A DNA stretch of 64,000 nucleotides from an uncultured Kiritimatiellota bacterium (GTDB lineage: Bacteria; Verrucomicrobiota; Kiritimatiellia; RFP12; UBA1067): contig CAKTZI010000011.1 of NCBI GenBank assembly GCA_934635385.1, forward strand, positions 22,414 through 86,413. The letters run 5' to 3'. The notes below the pieces were generated by a model. The model had not been told where the DNA came from, ran no database searches, and saw only the letters and a program-made list of their open reading frames with translations. Made by a program: the position numbers and the translations under genes. Of the stretch, positions 34,162 to 42,838 are shown piece after piece; the first letter of the stretch is position 1, and each line of letters begins with the position of its first letter.

Positions 34162-35580
34162 TCACTTGCCGACGCAGAAGCGCGAAAAGAGGCTGTCGAG
34201 CAGGTCGGACGAGTAGGTCGCGCCGACGAGCGCGCCAAGCGATTCGGCGGCCGCACGCACCGCGTTCCCCGCCAAAACAAGGTCAAGCGGCACATTTTGC
34301 AGGAGGGGCGTGAGGTGCGCGCGCGCCGCACACAGGGCCGACAACGCCCGGTCGTCAGGGGCGTCGGACGCCCCCTCCGACGCGGCGGACGCCGCCCGCC
34401 GTTCGAGCGCGGCCACAATCGCCCGCCTGAGTTCGCCCAGCCCCTCGCCCGTCTTCGCCGAGACGTTCAGCCCTTCGCCGCGCCCCAAATCGCACTTGGG
34501 ATGGATGGGGAGGAGAGTGGGAGAAGCAGTCTCGGACGTGAGTGATGTGAGGGACGCGGGGGACGTGAGAGCCGAAAGAGACGCGAGGGACGCAGTGGAG
34601 CGAACGCTCGGTTCGCCTGACAAGTCAATCACAATGTCGGCTTCGGCGATCAACTTTTCGGCACGCTTCACGCCGGCGGCTTCGAGCGCGTCCTCCGTCT
34701 CGCGCAGCCCCGCCGTGTCAACGAGCCGAATCGGCCAGCCGTCCAAGTCCAGCCACGCCTCGACCGAGTCGCGCGTCGTGCCCGGCACATCGCTCACGAG
34801 CGCGCGGTTCTCCTCCAAGAGCGCATTCAGGAGCGAACTCTTGCCGGCGTTCGGCGGCCCCGCGAGAACGACCCGCGCGCCGTCGCGCAGGATGCGTCCC
34901 GCACGGACGCGCGTCGCCGCCGTGCCGAGCGCCGCGTCGAGCGCGGCGAGCGACGTGCGTAGCGACGCGAAGAAGCTGTCGGGCAGTTCGCCCTCGTCGA
35001 TGTCGAGCGCGTGCTCCAGTTCGGACGACAGGTCGAGCGCGCGGTCATAGAGCGCGCGGTGCGCACGCGCGCGGCGTCCGGCCAGGCCGTCCAGCGCGGC
35101 GTCCGCCGCGCGCGCGGTCTTCGCCTGAATGAGGTCAAGAACGCTTTCCGCCTGGTCATAGTCGAGCTTGCCGTTCAGAAACGCGCGCTCGGTGAACTCG
35201 CCGCGCCGCGCGAGCCGCGCCCCGGCGGCGAAGCAGGCCTCCAGCACACGGCGCGGCGTGACCGCCCCGCCGTGGCACTGGAACTCGACGACGTCTTCGC
35301 CCGTGTAGGAATGGGGCGCGCGAAAGGCGAGAACGACGGCGGTGTCGAGGGGGGGGAGGTTTGGGAGGTTTGGGGGTTTGGAAAGTTTGGGGGGTTGGGA
35401 GGTTGGAAACAGGGCGCAGACGCGCGCGCACGGCAAGCCACCGGACGGAGGCGCGAAGCGGCCGCGCGTCAGGCGCGTGGCGACGGCGAACGCCTCAGGC
35501 CCCGAAACGCGCACGACCGCGACCCCGGCAGGGCCGGGCGCGGTCGCAATCGCTGCGATGGTCTCATTCTGATTCAGCAT
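34162..35580 (-). CDS. mnmE: tRNA modification GTPase MnmE with two repeat inserts
   Basis: A 472-residue MnmE/TrmE, which with MnmG makes cmnm5U34 in tRNA. The N-terminal folate-binding domain, the GTPase G1 (AGPPNAGKSSLLNALL), G2/G3 (VPGTTRD, LVDTAGLRE) and the C-terminal FCVGK are intact. Two low-complexity segments are encoded by tandem repeats: residues 60-80 (SQPPKLSKPPNLPNLPP, DNA 35348..35410) and about 325-360 (SLASLSALTSPASLTSLTS, DNA 34505..34600). The second lies just before G4, where NKxD reads PKCD, so the Asn of the guanine-recognition motif is missing or displaced. Length without the inserts would be close to the usual 430-455. Confidence 0.93.
   Translation of the reverse strand: MLNQNETIAAIATAPGPAGVAVVRVSGPEAFAVATRLTRGRFAPPSGGLPCARVCALFPTSQPPKLSKPPNLPNLPPLDTAVVLAFRAPHSYTGEDVVEFQCHGGAVTPRRVLEACFAAGARLARRGEFTERAFLNGKLDYDQAESVLDLIQAKTARAADAALDGLAGRRARAHRALYDRALDLSSELEHALDIDEGELPDSFFASLRTSLAALDAALGTAATRVRAGRILRDGARVVLAGPPNAGKSSLLNALLEENRALVSDVPGTTRDSVEAWLDLDGWPIRLVDTAGLRETEDALEAAGVKRAEKLIAEADIVIDLSGEPSVRSTASLASLSALTSPASLTSLTSETASPTLLPIHPKCDLGRGEGLNVSAKTGEGLGELRRAIVAALERRAASAASEGASDAPDDRALSALCAARAHLTPLLQNVPLDLVLAGNAVRAAAESLGALVGATYSSDLLDSLFSRFCVGK
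34505..34600. repeat. GACGTGAG/GACGCGAGG tandem tract inside mnmE
   Basis: On the plus strand units like GGACGTGAG, GATGTGAGG, GACGCGGGG and GACGCGAGG follow each other with a 9-base period. The coding strand gives the Ser-Leu-Thr-Ser repeat just before G4. Confidence 0.65.
35348..35410. repeat. GGTTTGGGAG tandem tract inside mnmE
   Basis: Runs of GGGAGGTTTGGGAGGTTTGG type with 9-10-base spacing and very high G content on one strand. In frame it encodes a Pro-rich linker in the N-terminal domain. Confidence 0.7.
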
Positions 35581-35586
35581 CGCCGC

Positions 35587-35623
35587 ACGTGATTTCTCCG
35601 TGCCTCCGTGTCTCCGTGTGAGA
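35587..35623. repeat. Half element of the CTCCGTG family
   Basis: CTCCGTGCCTCCGTGTCTCC and GTGTGAG sit in the 48-base gap between mnmE and the antiporter gene. Only one arm is present, so this is a truncated copy. Confidence 0.55.
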
Positions 35624-35628
35624 ACGCC

Positions 35629-37932
35629 CTACTTGACGCTCTTGAAGAACTTGCGCATCTCCTCCGCCGTCGTGCACTGCGCGAGCTTCTCGTAGCCGTT
35701 GTCGCCACGCAGGGCCTTCGAGATGAAGCTCATCAGCTGCAGGTACGGCGTCTGCGTCGAGTCGTTCGCGATCGTGAGGACGATGATCGACAGCGGCGAG
35801 TTGTCGATCGTCTCGTAGTCCGGGATGCAGCCGTTCGCCGTGCCCGAATTGTCGAGAATCGCGACCGCGCCGACGATGCCCTCCACCTCGGCGCACCGGC
35901 CGTGCGGCACGGCGATGCCGTGGTCGAGGCCGGTCGGCATCGACGCCTCGCGCCGGAGAACCGCCGCCGTCGCCTCCTTGACGTCCTTCACGTGCGACGG
36001 ACACGCCGCCGCGATCTCGGCGACCATCTTCTCGATCGCCTCCTTCTTCGACGCCGCCTTGAACTTCGGCAGCATCACGAAATGCTGGAGATGGCGGCCG
36101 ACGTTCGTGTGGCGCGGCTTCGCGGCGGACGGCCCGTCCGCCAGCATCCGGTCGACGTCCTCGCGGCGGATGGGCTTCGCGATCTGGCGCGCGAGGTCGT
36201 TCATCTCGGAGGCGACCTCCATCCACGCCGTCATGACGATCGCCTCCTCCGCCGGCGTGCACGAGACCTTGATCACGTTCCCCGAACGCTCGACCGACAG
36301 CTCCATGTTGTCCATCGCGATCTCCCAGATGCTGTCCTCCTTCGACAGGAGCGACGTGAAGAAGCCCTCCTCGCGGAACTCCGCGACGAGCTTCTCCAGG
36401 ACGAGCGAGGCGACTTCTGGCGTCGAGAGCTCGAAGACGACGGGACGCGAGTTGTCGTGGCTCTGCTTCGGATGCCGCACGCCCCGGCGCTTCGGCGCGA
36501 ACAGCCCGACGAGCGCGGGCGGCGCGACGACCGTCGTGACGAGCGTCATCAGGATGCCGATGCCGAAGATCTCCTGCGTGAGGAAGCCGCTCGACAGGCC
36601 GAGACCCGCGATGATGAGCGCGACCTCGCCGCGCGGCACCATGCCCGCGCCGATGCGGAGGCCGCCCAGCAGGTTGAAGCCGCAGCAGAGCGACGGCAGC
36701 ATGCAGCCGATCACCTTCGCCGCGACGGCGAGCGCCGTGTAGATGCCGCCGAAGATCAGCACCGGCTTCGAGCAGAGCGCCGTGACGTCGACCATCATGC
36801 CCATCGAGCAGAAGAAGACGGGCACGAGGAACGTGTAGACGGGCGTCAGCATCTCCTGGATCGGATGCTTCAGGTCGGTGCGCGAGAGCGCGAGGCCCAT
36901 CACGTACGCGCCGATGATCATCGCAAGACCCATGAACTCGAAGAAGCCCGCGAGGACAAGCGCGAGGCCGAAGGCCATCGTCGCGATGACAACGGGGCTC
37001 TTGAACGCCGCCTTCAGGAACTTCGCGATGTAGCGCGCCGCCAGGAGGCCGATCGCCGTCGCGCCGAGCCAGACGCCGAACGCCTTCAGGGCGACGAGGC
37101 CGATCGCGCCCCAGTCCATCGCGCCCGCCGCGCCGCCAGCCTTCGCCGCCGCATGGTTCGCAACGATGATGCCGTTGCCGATCGCCAGCACGATGAGACC
37201 CAGGACGTCGTCGATCACGGCGCCCGCCATGATCGTCACACCCTCCTCGGAATCCATCTGCTTCTTCTCGGAGAGGATGCGCGCCGTGATGCCAACCGAC
37301 GTCGCCGTGGACATGATGCCCATGTAAAGCGGCGCCTCCTTCGTCATCGCCTCCGCAAGCGGCACACCCTTCAGGTAGGCGAAGTGCTCGAAGAACTCCG
37401 GCAGCAGGTAGACCGCGCAGAGGTCGCCGAACAGGAACGAGACGATCACGCCGCCGAGGCCGACCATGAGACCGACGAACGAGTAACGCAGGAAGAGCTT
37501 CAGGTTCGTCTCGAGGCCCGACAGGAACAGGAGAATCACCGAGGCCAGCGTCGCGATGCCGTAGAGCGCAGGCGACGTCGCGTCGAACATGTGGCCCGTC
37601 TCCTTCGCGATCGCGCGCAGCTCCGCGCCATGGAAAAGGCCGGACGCGAACAGACCGTCGCCGAAGCCGATGCCGCCGAGGGCCCACGGGCCGATAACGA
37701 TGCCGGCCGCGAGTTCGCCGAGAATGGACGGCAGCTTCAGGCAGGAGGCCAACGCGCCGCCCACGCGCGCCGCGAAGATGATGAGGCCGATCTGCAGGAC
37801 GAGGAACATCATCTCTTCCACGCGGGGCAGGCCGAAGTTCGGATAGGGCGGGGGTCCGCCCTCATGCGCCGCAAAAACACCCGCCGCACACATCACTGTG
37901 GCGGCCACCAAAAACATTTTCTTGTTTTTCAT
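35629..37932 (-). CDS. CPA2-type cation/proton antiporter fused to a PTS EIIA-like domain
   Basis: A 767-residue inner membrane protein. A signal-like segment is followed by about 12 membrane helices (residues 40-480) with the GAVIDDVLGLIVLAI core of Na+(K+)/H+ exchangers, where the Asp pair binds the ion. After a linker comes a C-terminal EIIA-type domain (about 610-767): REASMPTGLDHGIAVPHGRC carries the PTS EIIA His motif (AVPHGR). Such fusions suggest control of ion exchange by a phosphorylation relay or ligand binding. No other PTS gene lies nearby. TATACT (37943..37948) lies 10 bases before the ATG, without a Shine-Dalgarno. Confidence 0.85.
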   Translation of the reverse strand: MKNKKMFLVAATVMCAAGVFAAHEGGPPPYPNFGLPRVEEMMFLVLQIGLIIFAARVGGALASCLKLPSILGELAAGIVIGPWALGGIGFGDGLFASGLFHGAELRAIAKETGHMFDATSPALYGIATLASVILLFLSGLETNLKLFLRYSFVGLMVGLGGVIVSFLFGDLCAVYLLPEFFEHFAYLKGVPLAEAMTKEAPLYMGIMSTATSVGITARILSEKKQMDSEEGVTIMAGAVIDDVLGLIVLAIGNGIIVANHAAAKAGGAAGAMDWGAIGLVALKAFGVWLGATAIGLLAARYIAKFLKAAFKSPVVIATMAFGLALVLAGFFEFMGLAMIIGAYVMGLALSRTDLKHPIQEMLTPVYTFLVPVFFCSMGMMVDVTALCSKPVLIFGGIYTALAVAAKVIGCMLPSLCCGFNLLGGLRIGAGMVPRGEVALIIAGLGLSSGFLTQEIFGIGILMTLVTTVVAPPALVGLFAPKRRGVRHPKQSHDNSRPVVFELSTPEVASLVLEKLVAEFREEGFFTSLLSKEDSIWEIAMDNMELSVERSGNVIKVSCTPAEEAIVMTAWMEVASEMNDLARQIAKPIRREDVDRMLADGPSAAKPRHTNVGRHLQHFVMLPKFKAASKKEAIEKMVAEIAAACPSHVKDVKEATAAVLRREASMPTGLDHGIAVPHGRCAEVEGIVGAVAILDNSGTANGCIPDYETIDNSPLSIIVLTIANDSTQTPYLQLMSFISKALRGDNGYEKLAQCTTAEEMRKFFKSVK

Positions 37933-37995
37933 ATGGGTGTGTAGTATATCACAAATCGCCGCTCGGCTGTAATATACCCGTCACTGGACGACTGG

Positions 37996-38475
37996 TCACT
38001 GGACAACGACTGTCCGCTGCTCATAGTGTCCGGGCTGCCAAATGCGGACGACCGTGCCGTTCGCCTGAACCTGGTCGACGTAACGGCCCTCCACCCAGAA
38101 GTTCTGAACCTGCGTGACAGGCGTGACAACCGTCGGCTGAACGACCACGGGCGTCGTGACGACGGCCGGCGTCGTCACCACCGTCGGTGTCGTGACGACC
38201 ACGGGCGCAGGTTCGACAACCGCACGGGAAACCACGCCACCAACCACGCCACCGACGAATCCCGGCCAGAAGTTGCGCCCGCCACGGCCCCAGAAGCCGT
38301 CGTTCGGACGATGATGCGGGGCACCATGACGCGGAGGAGGCGGCTGACGGACACCCGGACCGCCCGGACGGCCACCTCCATGACCACCGGGGCCCGGACC
38401 GCCTGGACGCGCCAAGCAGACGCCTGTGCAGAGAATCGCCGCAACGGCGACAACGACTGTATTCTTGATGTTCAT
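37996..38475 (-). CDS. Secreted Gly/Pro- and Val/Thr-rich protein
   Basis: A 159-residue protein with a signal peptide (NTVVVAVAAILCTGVCLARP), a Gly-Pro-His-rich stretch (GPGPGGHGGGRPGGPG), a repeat of VVTTPTVVTTPAVVTTPVVV and the C-terminal FWVEGRYVDQVQANGTVVRI followed by WQPGHYEQR. The ending resembles WxPGHW-type periplasmic proteins. Probably an envelope protein of structural or stress role; the function is unknown. The start at 38475 opens directly on the signal peptide. Confidence 0.6.
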   Translation of the reverse strand: MNIKNTVVVAVAAILCTGVCLARPGGPGPGGHGGGRPGGPGVRQPPPPRHGAPHHRPNDGFWGRGGRNFWPGFVGGVVGGVVSRAVVEPAPVVVTTPTVVTTPAVVTTPVVVQPTVVTPVTQVQNFWVEGRYVDQVQANGTVVRIWQPGHYEQRTVVVQ

Positions 38476-38562
38476 CTTTCTTTTCCTTTCCTTTGTTTTT
38501 TCAGGCTGATCTGCCTGACAAGAGAGACAGGAGACCAACCTTTTGCTTTCTGACAAAAAAAA

Positions 38563-39930
38563 TCAGTTTTTGAACGAGTGGATCGGCGCGGGGATGCGGC
38601 CCGTGCGGGCGATGAACTTGTCGCACGCGAACGGCGAGACGCGCATCACCGGCGCGTGGCCGAGGAGTCCGCCGAACTCAACCGTGTCGCCGACCGTCTT
38701 GTCCGCGACGGGAATGACCCTGACGGCCGTCGTCTTCTGGTTGACCATGCCGATCGCCGCCTCGTCCGCGATGATGCCCGAAATCGAACTCGCCGGCGTG
38801 TCGCCGGGAATCGCGATCATGTCGAGGCCGACCGAGCAGACGCACGTCATCGCCTCCAGCTTCTCGATCGTGAGCGCGCCCGCGTTCACCGCGTCGATCA
38901 TGCCCTGGTCTTCAGAGACGGGGATGAACGCGCCGGAGAGTCCGCCGACGTAGGAGCTCGCCATGACGCCGCCCTTCTTCACCTGGTCGTTCAGGAGCGC
39001 GAGCGCGGCGGTCGTCCCCGGCGCGCCCGGATGCTCCAGGCCGATCTCCTTCAGGATGTCCGCCACCGAGTCGCCGACGGCCGGCGTCGGCGCGAGCGAC
39101 AGGTCGATGATGCCGAACGGCACGCCGAGCCGCTTCGACGCCTCCTGCGCGACGAGCTGGCCAACGCGCGTGATCTTGAACGCCGTGCGCTTGATCGTCT
39201 CGCACAGTGTCTCGAACGACGCGCCGCGACACGTGTGCTTCAGGACGTGGTTGACGACGCCCGGCCCGGACACGCCGACGTTGATGACCGCGTCCCCTTC
39301 CGTCACGCCGTGGAACGCGCCGGCCATGAACGGATTGTCGTCCGGCGCGTTGCAGAGCACGACGAGCTTCGCGCAACCGAGCGAATCGCGCGCCTTCGTC
39401 TTCGCCGCCGTCTCCTTGATGATCTCGCCCATAAGCCGCACGGCGTCCATGTCGAGGCCCGTCTTCGTCGAGCCGACGTTGACGGACGCGCAGATGTGGT
39501 CGGTCACGGCCAGCGCCTCCGGAATCGAGCGGATCAGCAACTCGTCCGCCCGCGTCATGCCCTTCGAGACGACCGCCGAATAGCCGCCGATGAAATTGAC
39601 GCCGAGCTTCTTCGCCGCGCGGTCAAGCGTCTTCGCGAGACGCACGAAGTCCTTCGGCTTCCGGCAGCACGCCGCGCCCACAAGCGCGATCGGCGTGATG
39701 GAAATGCGCTTGTTGACGATCGGCACGCCGAATTCGCGCCCGATCTCGTCGCCCGTCTTCACGAGATCCTTCGCGTAGCGGAGCAGCTTCGCGTACACGT
39801 TGTCGCACGTCTTCGCGAGCGAGGCGTCCGCGCAGTCCAAGAGCGAGAGGCCCATCGTGATGGTCCGAACGTCGAGATTCTCCTCGAGAATCATCTTGTT
39901 CGTCTCAAGAACTTCCGAAAGGTTGATCAT
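38563..39930 (-). CDS. UPF0210/DUF711 family protein
   Basis: A 455-residue member of UPF0210 (DUF711), a conserved family without a settled function. ITMGLSLLDCAD, GGYSAVVSKGMTRAD, CASVNVGSTKTGLDMDAVRL, NVGVSGPGVVNHVLK and LGHAPVMRVSPFACDKF are strongly family-like. It is preceded by the ACT-domain gene of UPF0237, the usual partner of this family. The gap between them (39931..40018) is a simple AT-rich repeat, and no Shine-Dalgarno precedes the ATG. No reaction is claimed. Confidence 0.88.
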   Translation of the reverse strand: MINLSEVLETNKMILEENLDVRTITMGLSLLDCADASLAKTCDNVYAKLLRYAKDLVKTGDEIGREFGVPIVNKRISITPIALVGAACCRKPKDFVRLAKTLDRAAKKLGVNFIGGYSAVVSKGMTRADELLIRSIPEALAVTDHICASVNVGSTKTGLDMDAVRLMGEIIKETAAKTKARDSLGCAKLVVLCNAPDDNPFMAGAFHGVTEGDAVINVGVSGPGVVNHVLKHTCRGASFETLCETIKRTAFKITRVGQLVAQEASKRLGVPFGIIDLSLAPTPAVGDSVADILKEIGLEHPGAPGTTAALALLNDQVKKGGVMASSYVGGLSGAFIPVSEDQGMIDAVNAGALTIEKLEAMTCVCSVGLDMIAIPGDTPASSISGIIADEAAIGMVNQKTTAVRVIPVADKTVGDTVEFGGLLGHAPVMRVSPFACDKFIARTGRIPAPIHSFKN

Positions 39931-39931
39931 G

Positions 39932-40017
39932 GGAAAATAATCGAATAATCGAATTGGAGAATAATCGAATAATCGAATAATCGAATTGAAGAATTGGAGA
40001 ATTGGAGAATTGGAGAA
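39932..40017. repeat. AT-rich tandem repeat (AATAATCGAATAATCG / GGAGAATT)
   Basis: Units of AATAATCG and then GAATTGGAGAATT are repeated across the whole gap between the UPF0210 and UPF0237 genes. The AT content is strikingly unlike the neighbouring DNA. Confidence 0.75.
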
Positions 40018-40018
40018 T

Positions 40019-40291
40019 TTAGATGCGGTGCATCTTCTCGAAGATCTCGGACTTCTGGCAGCGGATGTGCAGCCCCAGTTCGAGGCCGAGCTTCGAGAGT
40101 TCCGCACCCACCTTGTCGAAGGTCTTCCGGCACTTCGCGCCATCGACGATCATCATCATGTTGAAGTAGCCGCCCACGACGGTCTGCGAAATGTCGAGAA
40201 TGTTGATTTCGTTCTTGGCGAGGTAGGCGCTCGTCTTCGCGATGATGCCAACGGTATCCTTGCCGACGACGGTGATGATGACTTTTTTCAC
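40019..40291 (-). CDS. ACT domain protein, UPF0237
   Basis: A 90-residue single ACT domain: KKVIITVVGKDTVGIIAKTS at the N-terminus and ILDISQTVVGGYFNMMMIVD in the middle. ACT domains bind amino acids or similar small ligands and regulate a partner, here presumably the adjacent UPF0210 protein. The start is GTG at 40291, with AAGGAGAAAAC just before it. Confidence 0.88.
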   Translation of the reverse strand: MKKVIITVVGKDTVGIIAKTSAYLAKNEINILDISQTVVGGYFNMMMIVDGAKCRKTFDKVGAELSKLGLELGLHIRCQKSEIFEKMHRI

Positions 40292-40300
40292 GTTTTCTCC

Positions 40301-40795
40301 TTATGAAACGACAGTCGCAACGTAGGGGTCGCCGCAGAGCGAGCAGATCGCGCCGTCGTGTACGGGCGCGCCGCAGTTCGGGCAACGCTTCTCCAGAACC
40401 TCGCCGCAGAACGCACAGAACTTGCCGCCCACGGGATCGGCCTTCGTGCGGTCGGGCAGAAGATACGACCGACCCTCGACTTCATACGGACGGTTCGACG
40501 GACAGTGCGGATTCGGACAGAACCCGCGCGGCGCGTGTTCCATCTGCGGCGAAAAGGCGAAAGACGACGCAAGCGGACGCATCGGCGGTTCGCTCTTCGC
40601 CGTCAAGTCAACGCCGAACTTCTGCGCGAGCTTCTTAATGACCTCGTCGTTCAGCTTCGTCCCGTCCCCCTGCTCGAACATCGACAGGGCGGACTGCTTG
40701 CAGCCGACTTCAAGCGCCACGACGCTCTGCGAAAGTTTCGCGGCGCGTCGTGCCTCCTTGATCTTCAGGCAAATCTCTGGACTAAGTTCCGTCAC
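40301..40795 (-). CDS. XRE-type helix-turn-helix protein with zinc-ribbon C-terminus
   Basis: A 164-residue protein. Residues 10-65 are an XRE-type helix-turn-helix (RRAAKLSQSVVALEVGCKQS followed by LSMFEQGDG). After residue 90 come paired Cys: CPNPHCPSNRPY, FCAFCGEVLEKRCPNCGAPV and CSLCG, which should form two zinc ribbons. It may be a small regulator. The start is GTG at 40795. Upstream of it is the AT-rich DnaA-box region. Confidence 0.72.
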   Translation of the reverse strand: MTELSPEICLKIKEARRAAKLSQSVVALEVGCKQSALSMFEQGDGTKLNDEVIKKLAQKFGVDLTAKSEPPMRPLASSFAFSPQMEHAPRGFCPNPHCPSNRPYEVEGRSYLLPDRTKADPVGGKFCAFCGEVLEKRCPNCGAPVHDGAICSLCGDPYVATVVS

Positions 40796-40917
40796 GGGTG
40801 GATATTATGGACTTTATTTTATCAACTGACAAGGGGGCTGTTATCAACACTATCAACAAGAATATCAACTTATCTACAAAATTATAAACTTATGAATGTT
40901 GATTTGTTGATAATTTA
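40796..40917. other. AT-rich DnaA-box cluster, candidate replication origin element
   Basis: A 122-base AT-rich gap with TTATCAACA at 40841..40849, TTATCTACA at 40870..40878, the reverse box TGTTGATAA at 40905..40913 and several TATCAAC half-boxes. It lies 3.3 kb from dnaA and 1.9 kb from dnaN, in a region otherwise GC-rich. Confidence 0.45.
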
Positions 40918-41568
40918 TCAATAAACGCGCGCGACGATTTCGGACGGCAGAAGGTATTCTTCGCCCTTTTTATGCGAAATGCCGCGTTTTTCGAGTTCTT
41001 TGATCACAATACCGTTGATGAGGTTCGCGTTGTCCGCAAACAGCTTCTCCAGCTCGGCGCGACGTTTCGCCAGTTCTCCGTGCGGCTCGTTGGCAACCAG
41101 CACACTTTCCAGAATCTGCGCCCGACGGATGCGCCCGGCCTTCTCGGCGGTGTCCCGCGCCTCGCGCAGCACTTCGATCACGTGATCGCGCGTCTCGCCT
41201 TCAAAGCGGTCGTCCAACTCGATGTTGCGCTCCAGGAGCGCCACCTTGTTCGACAGCATGCCTTCCGCATTCTTCGCGAGAACGTCGCCGACCCTGTCGA
41301 GTTCGAGCTGAAGCTGCTGCACTTTCCGGCGAAGCGTATTCGCTTCGGACTGCAGCGCGGCGTTATTCGCGCGCAGGGAGCCGATCTTGATCTCCTGTTC
41401 GGCCTTGCTTTGCTTCAGGAACGAAATCATCTCGTCCTGCTCAGCCTTGTCGGCCGCCAGCGATTCGACGACGGCTTTCTGGACGTCGATTTCCTCCGGC
41501 TCTTCCTCGACCAACTCCTCTTCCGGCTCCTCGACGGGCGCGCGGTTGAGAAACTCACTGATGTCCAT
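40918..41568 (-). CDS. Coiled-coil protein of unknown function
   Basis: A 216-residue protein with an acidic N-terminus (EEPEEELVEEEPEEIDVQKA) and a long coiled coil at roughly residues 35-110 (heptads such as LRANNAALQSEANTLRRKVQ). The C-terminal part (KRRAELEKLFADNANLINGI) is helical too. It overlaps the end of the RNA methyltransferase gene by 14 bases, so translation is coupled. No membrane segment is seen. Its place between replication genes and a putative origin suggests a chromosome-linked role, but nothing in the sequence proves this. Confidence 0.6.
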   Translation of the reverse strand: MDISEFLNRAPVEEPEEELVEEEPEEIDVQKAVVESLAADKAEQDEMISFLKQSKAEQEIKIGSLRANNAALQSEANTLRRKVQQLQLELDRVGDVLAKNAEGMLSNKVALLERNIELDDRFEGETRDHVIEVLREARDTAEKAGRIRRAQILESVLVANEPHGELAKRRAELEKLFADNANLINGIVIKELEKRGISHKKGEEYLLPSEIVARVY

Positions 41569-42796
41569 TGACGTGTTCTCCTTTCAGTTCGCACCCCTCG
41601 TAGAGAAAGAGGCGGCAGTCAATCGGCCCGTTGAAAAACGGAATCCGCGTACGATAGTAAAGATTCACAAGATGGGAAAGCTCCGGATTGCCCGTGATGA
41701 GACCGCCCATATAGCCACGGCACTTCTCGTGCAGGAACGTGCCGATGCGCTCATAGACGGGCGCAAGCTCCTTCGGGTCGCCGAGACGGATGCCGTATTC
41801 GGGATTGAAAAAGATGCAGCCCTTCTGCTCAGGAATCGGCGTGTCGGCGAAGTCACACGCCTTGAACGTGATGTAGGGCGCGACACCGGCCGCAATCGCG
41901 TTTGAGTGCGCGTTCTCGATGGCTTCGGGCGAAATGTCCGTTGCGATGATCGGCGGCAGGTTTTCCGTCGTCTCCTTCGACTTCGCTTCCAGAATCATTT
42001 CCTTCCACAGCTGCTCCGGCGTGGCGCCGGCACGTTGGCGCGGCGCAATGTTCGGGGCCGATTCGCCGGGGATGATGCGGTCGTAGCCCTTGATGGACTG
42101 AAACGCGAAGTGCCCCTTCAGCGAACCGGGCGCCTTGTTCATCGTCATCATCGCGGCCTCGATGGCGGGCGTTCCGCTGCCGCACATCGGCGAGAGGAAC
42201 GGCGTGTTCGTCTTCCAGCCGAGCGCCATGATGCAGGCCGCCGCAAGCGTTTCCTGCATGGGGGCCGACCCCGGAATCTTGCGGTAGCCGCGCTTGGACA
42301 GTGGTTCGCCGGACGTGTCGAGATAGATGATCACCTCGTCCTGTTCCCAGTAGACGAACACCGCCGCGCCGATGTTCTCGCCGCCAGAATCGGGACGCCG
42401 CTGGCACTTGTCGCGCATGCGGTCGGCAATCGCGTCCTTCGTGTAGAGGGACGGAATGCGCGTGTCGCGAATCGTGTAGTTGTGGACAATCGACGAAACG
42501 GAAAAATAGCCGTCCGCGTCGAGCAGGTTCTCCCAGTCGATCGAATACGCCGCCTGGTAGAGGTCGCGGATGCTGCGGCAGGTCGTGCGCAGCAGCGGCA
42601 CGAGAACGCGGTGCGCCGTCCGCAACTGTAGGTTGAGGCGCATGACGTCGCGCATCGCGCCGCGCACGACGACGGTATTTTCCGTCACTTCAATGGGCTT
42701 GTAGCCCATGTCGCGAACCTCGATCTCCGTCCAGCACGAAAGTTCCTTCGCGCAGGAGATGATGATCGGATAGTTCTTGTCCGTCCAGATTTTCAT
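41555..42796 (-). CDS. THUMP-domain RNA methyltransferase (RlmL-type)
   Basis: A 413-residue protein: an N-terminal ferredoxin-like and THUMP region (residues 1-160, RNA binding) and a C-terminal Rossmann methyltransferase. PFLSPMCGSGTPAIEAAMMT (near residue 200) is the SAM-binding loop with the flanking region seen in the RlmL/Trm14 family. Motif IV reads FFNPEYGIRLGD, where NPPY would be usual. This class makes N2-methylguanosine in 23S rRNA or tRNA; the target is not certain here. It lies 43 bases after dnaN. Confidence 0.85.
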   Translation of the reverse strand: MKIWTDKNYPIIISCAKELSCWTEIEVRDMGYKPIEVTENTVVVRGAMRDVMRLNLQLRTAHRVLVPLLRTTCRSIRDLYQAAYSIDWENLLDADGYFSVSSIVHNYTIRDTRIPSLYTKDAIADRMRDKCQRRPDSGGENIGAAVFVYWEQDEVIIYLDTSGEPLSKRGYRKIPGSAPMQETLAAACIMALGWKTNTPFLSPMCGSGTPAIEAAMMTMNKAPGSLKGHFAFQSIKGYDRIIPGESAPNIAPRQRAGATPEQLWKEMILEAKSKETTENLPPIIATDISPEAIENAHSNAIAAGVAPYITFKACDFADTPIPEQKGCIFFNPEYGIRLGDPKELAPVYERIGTFLHEKCRGYMGGLITGNPELSHLVNLYYRTRIPFFNGPIDCRLFLYEGCELKGEHVNGHQ

Positions 42797-42838
42797 TTCG
42801 GTTTACCCTTTGACCTTAAAACGTGCCTCGCGGTTTGC

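Noticed and set aside
38476..38562. A terminator after the UPF0210 gene (CAGGC/GCCTG pair)
   Set aside because: The stem is only 5 bp and followed by A, not U, on the relevant strand.
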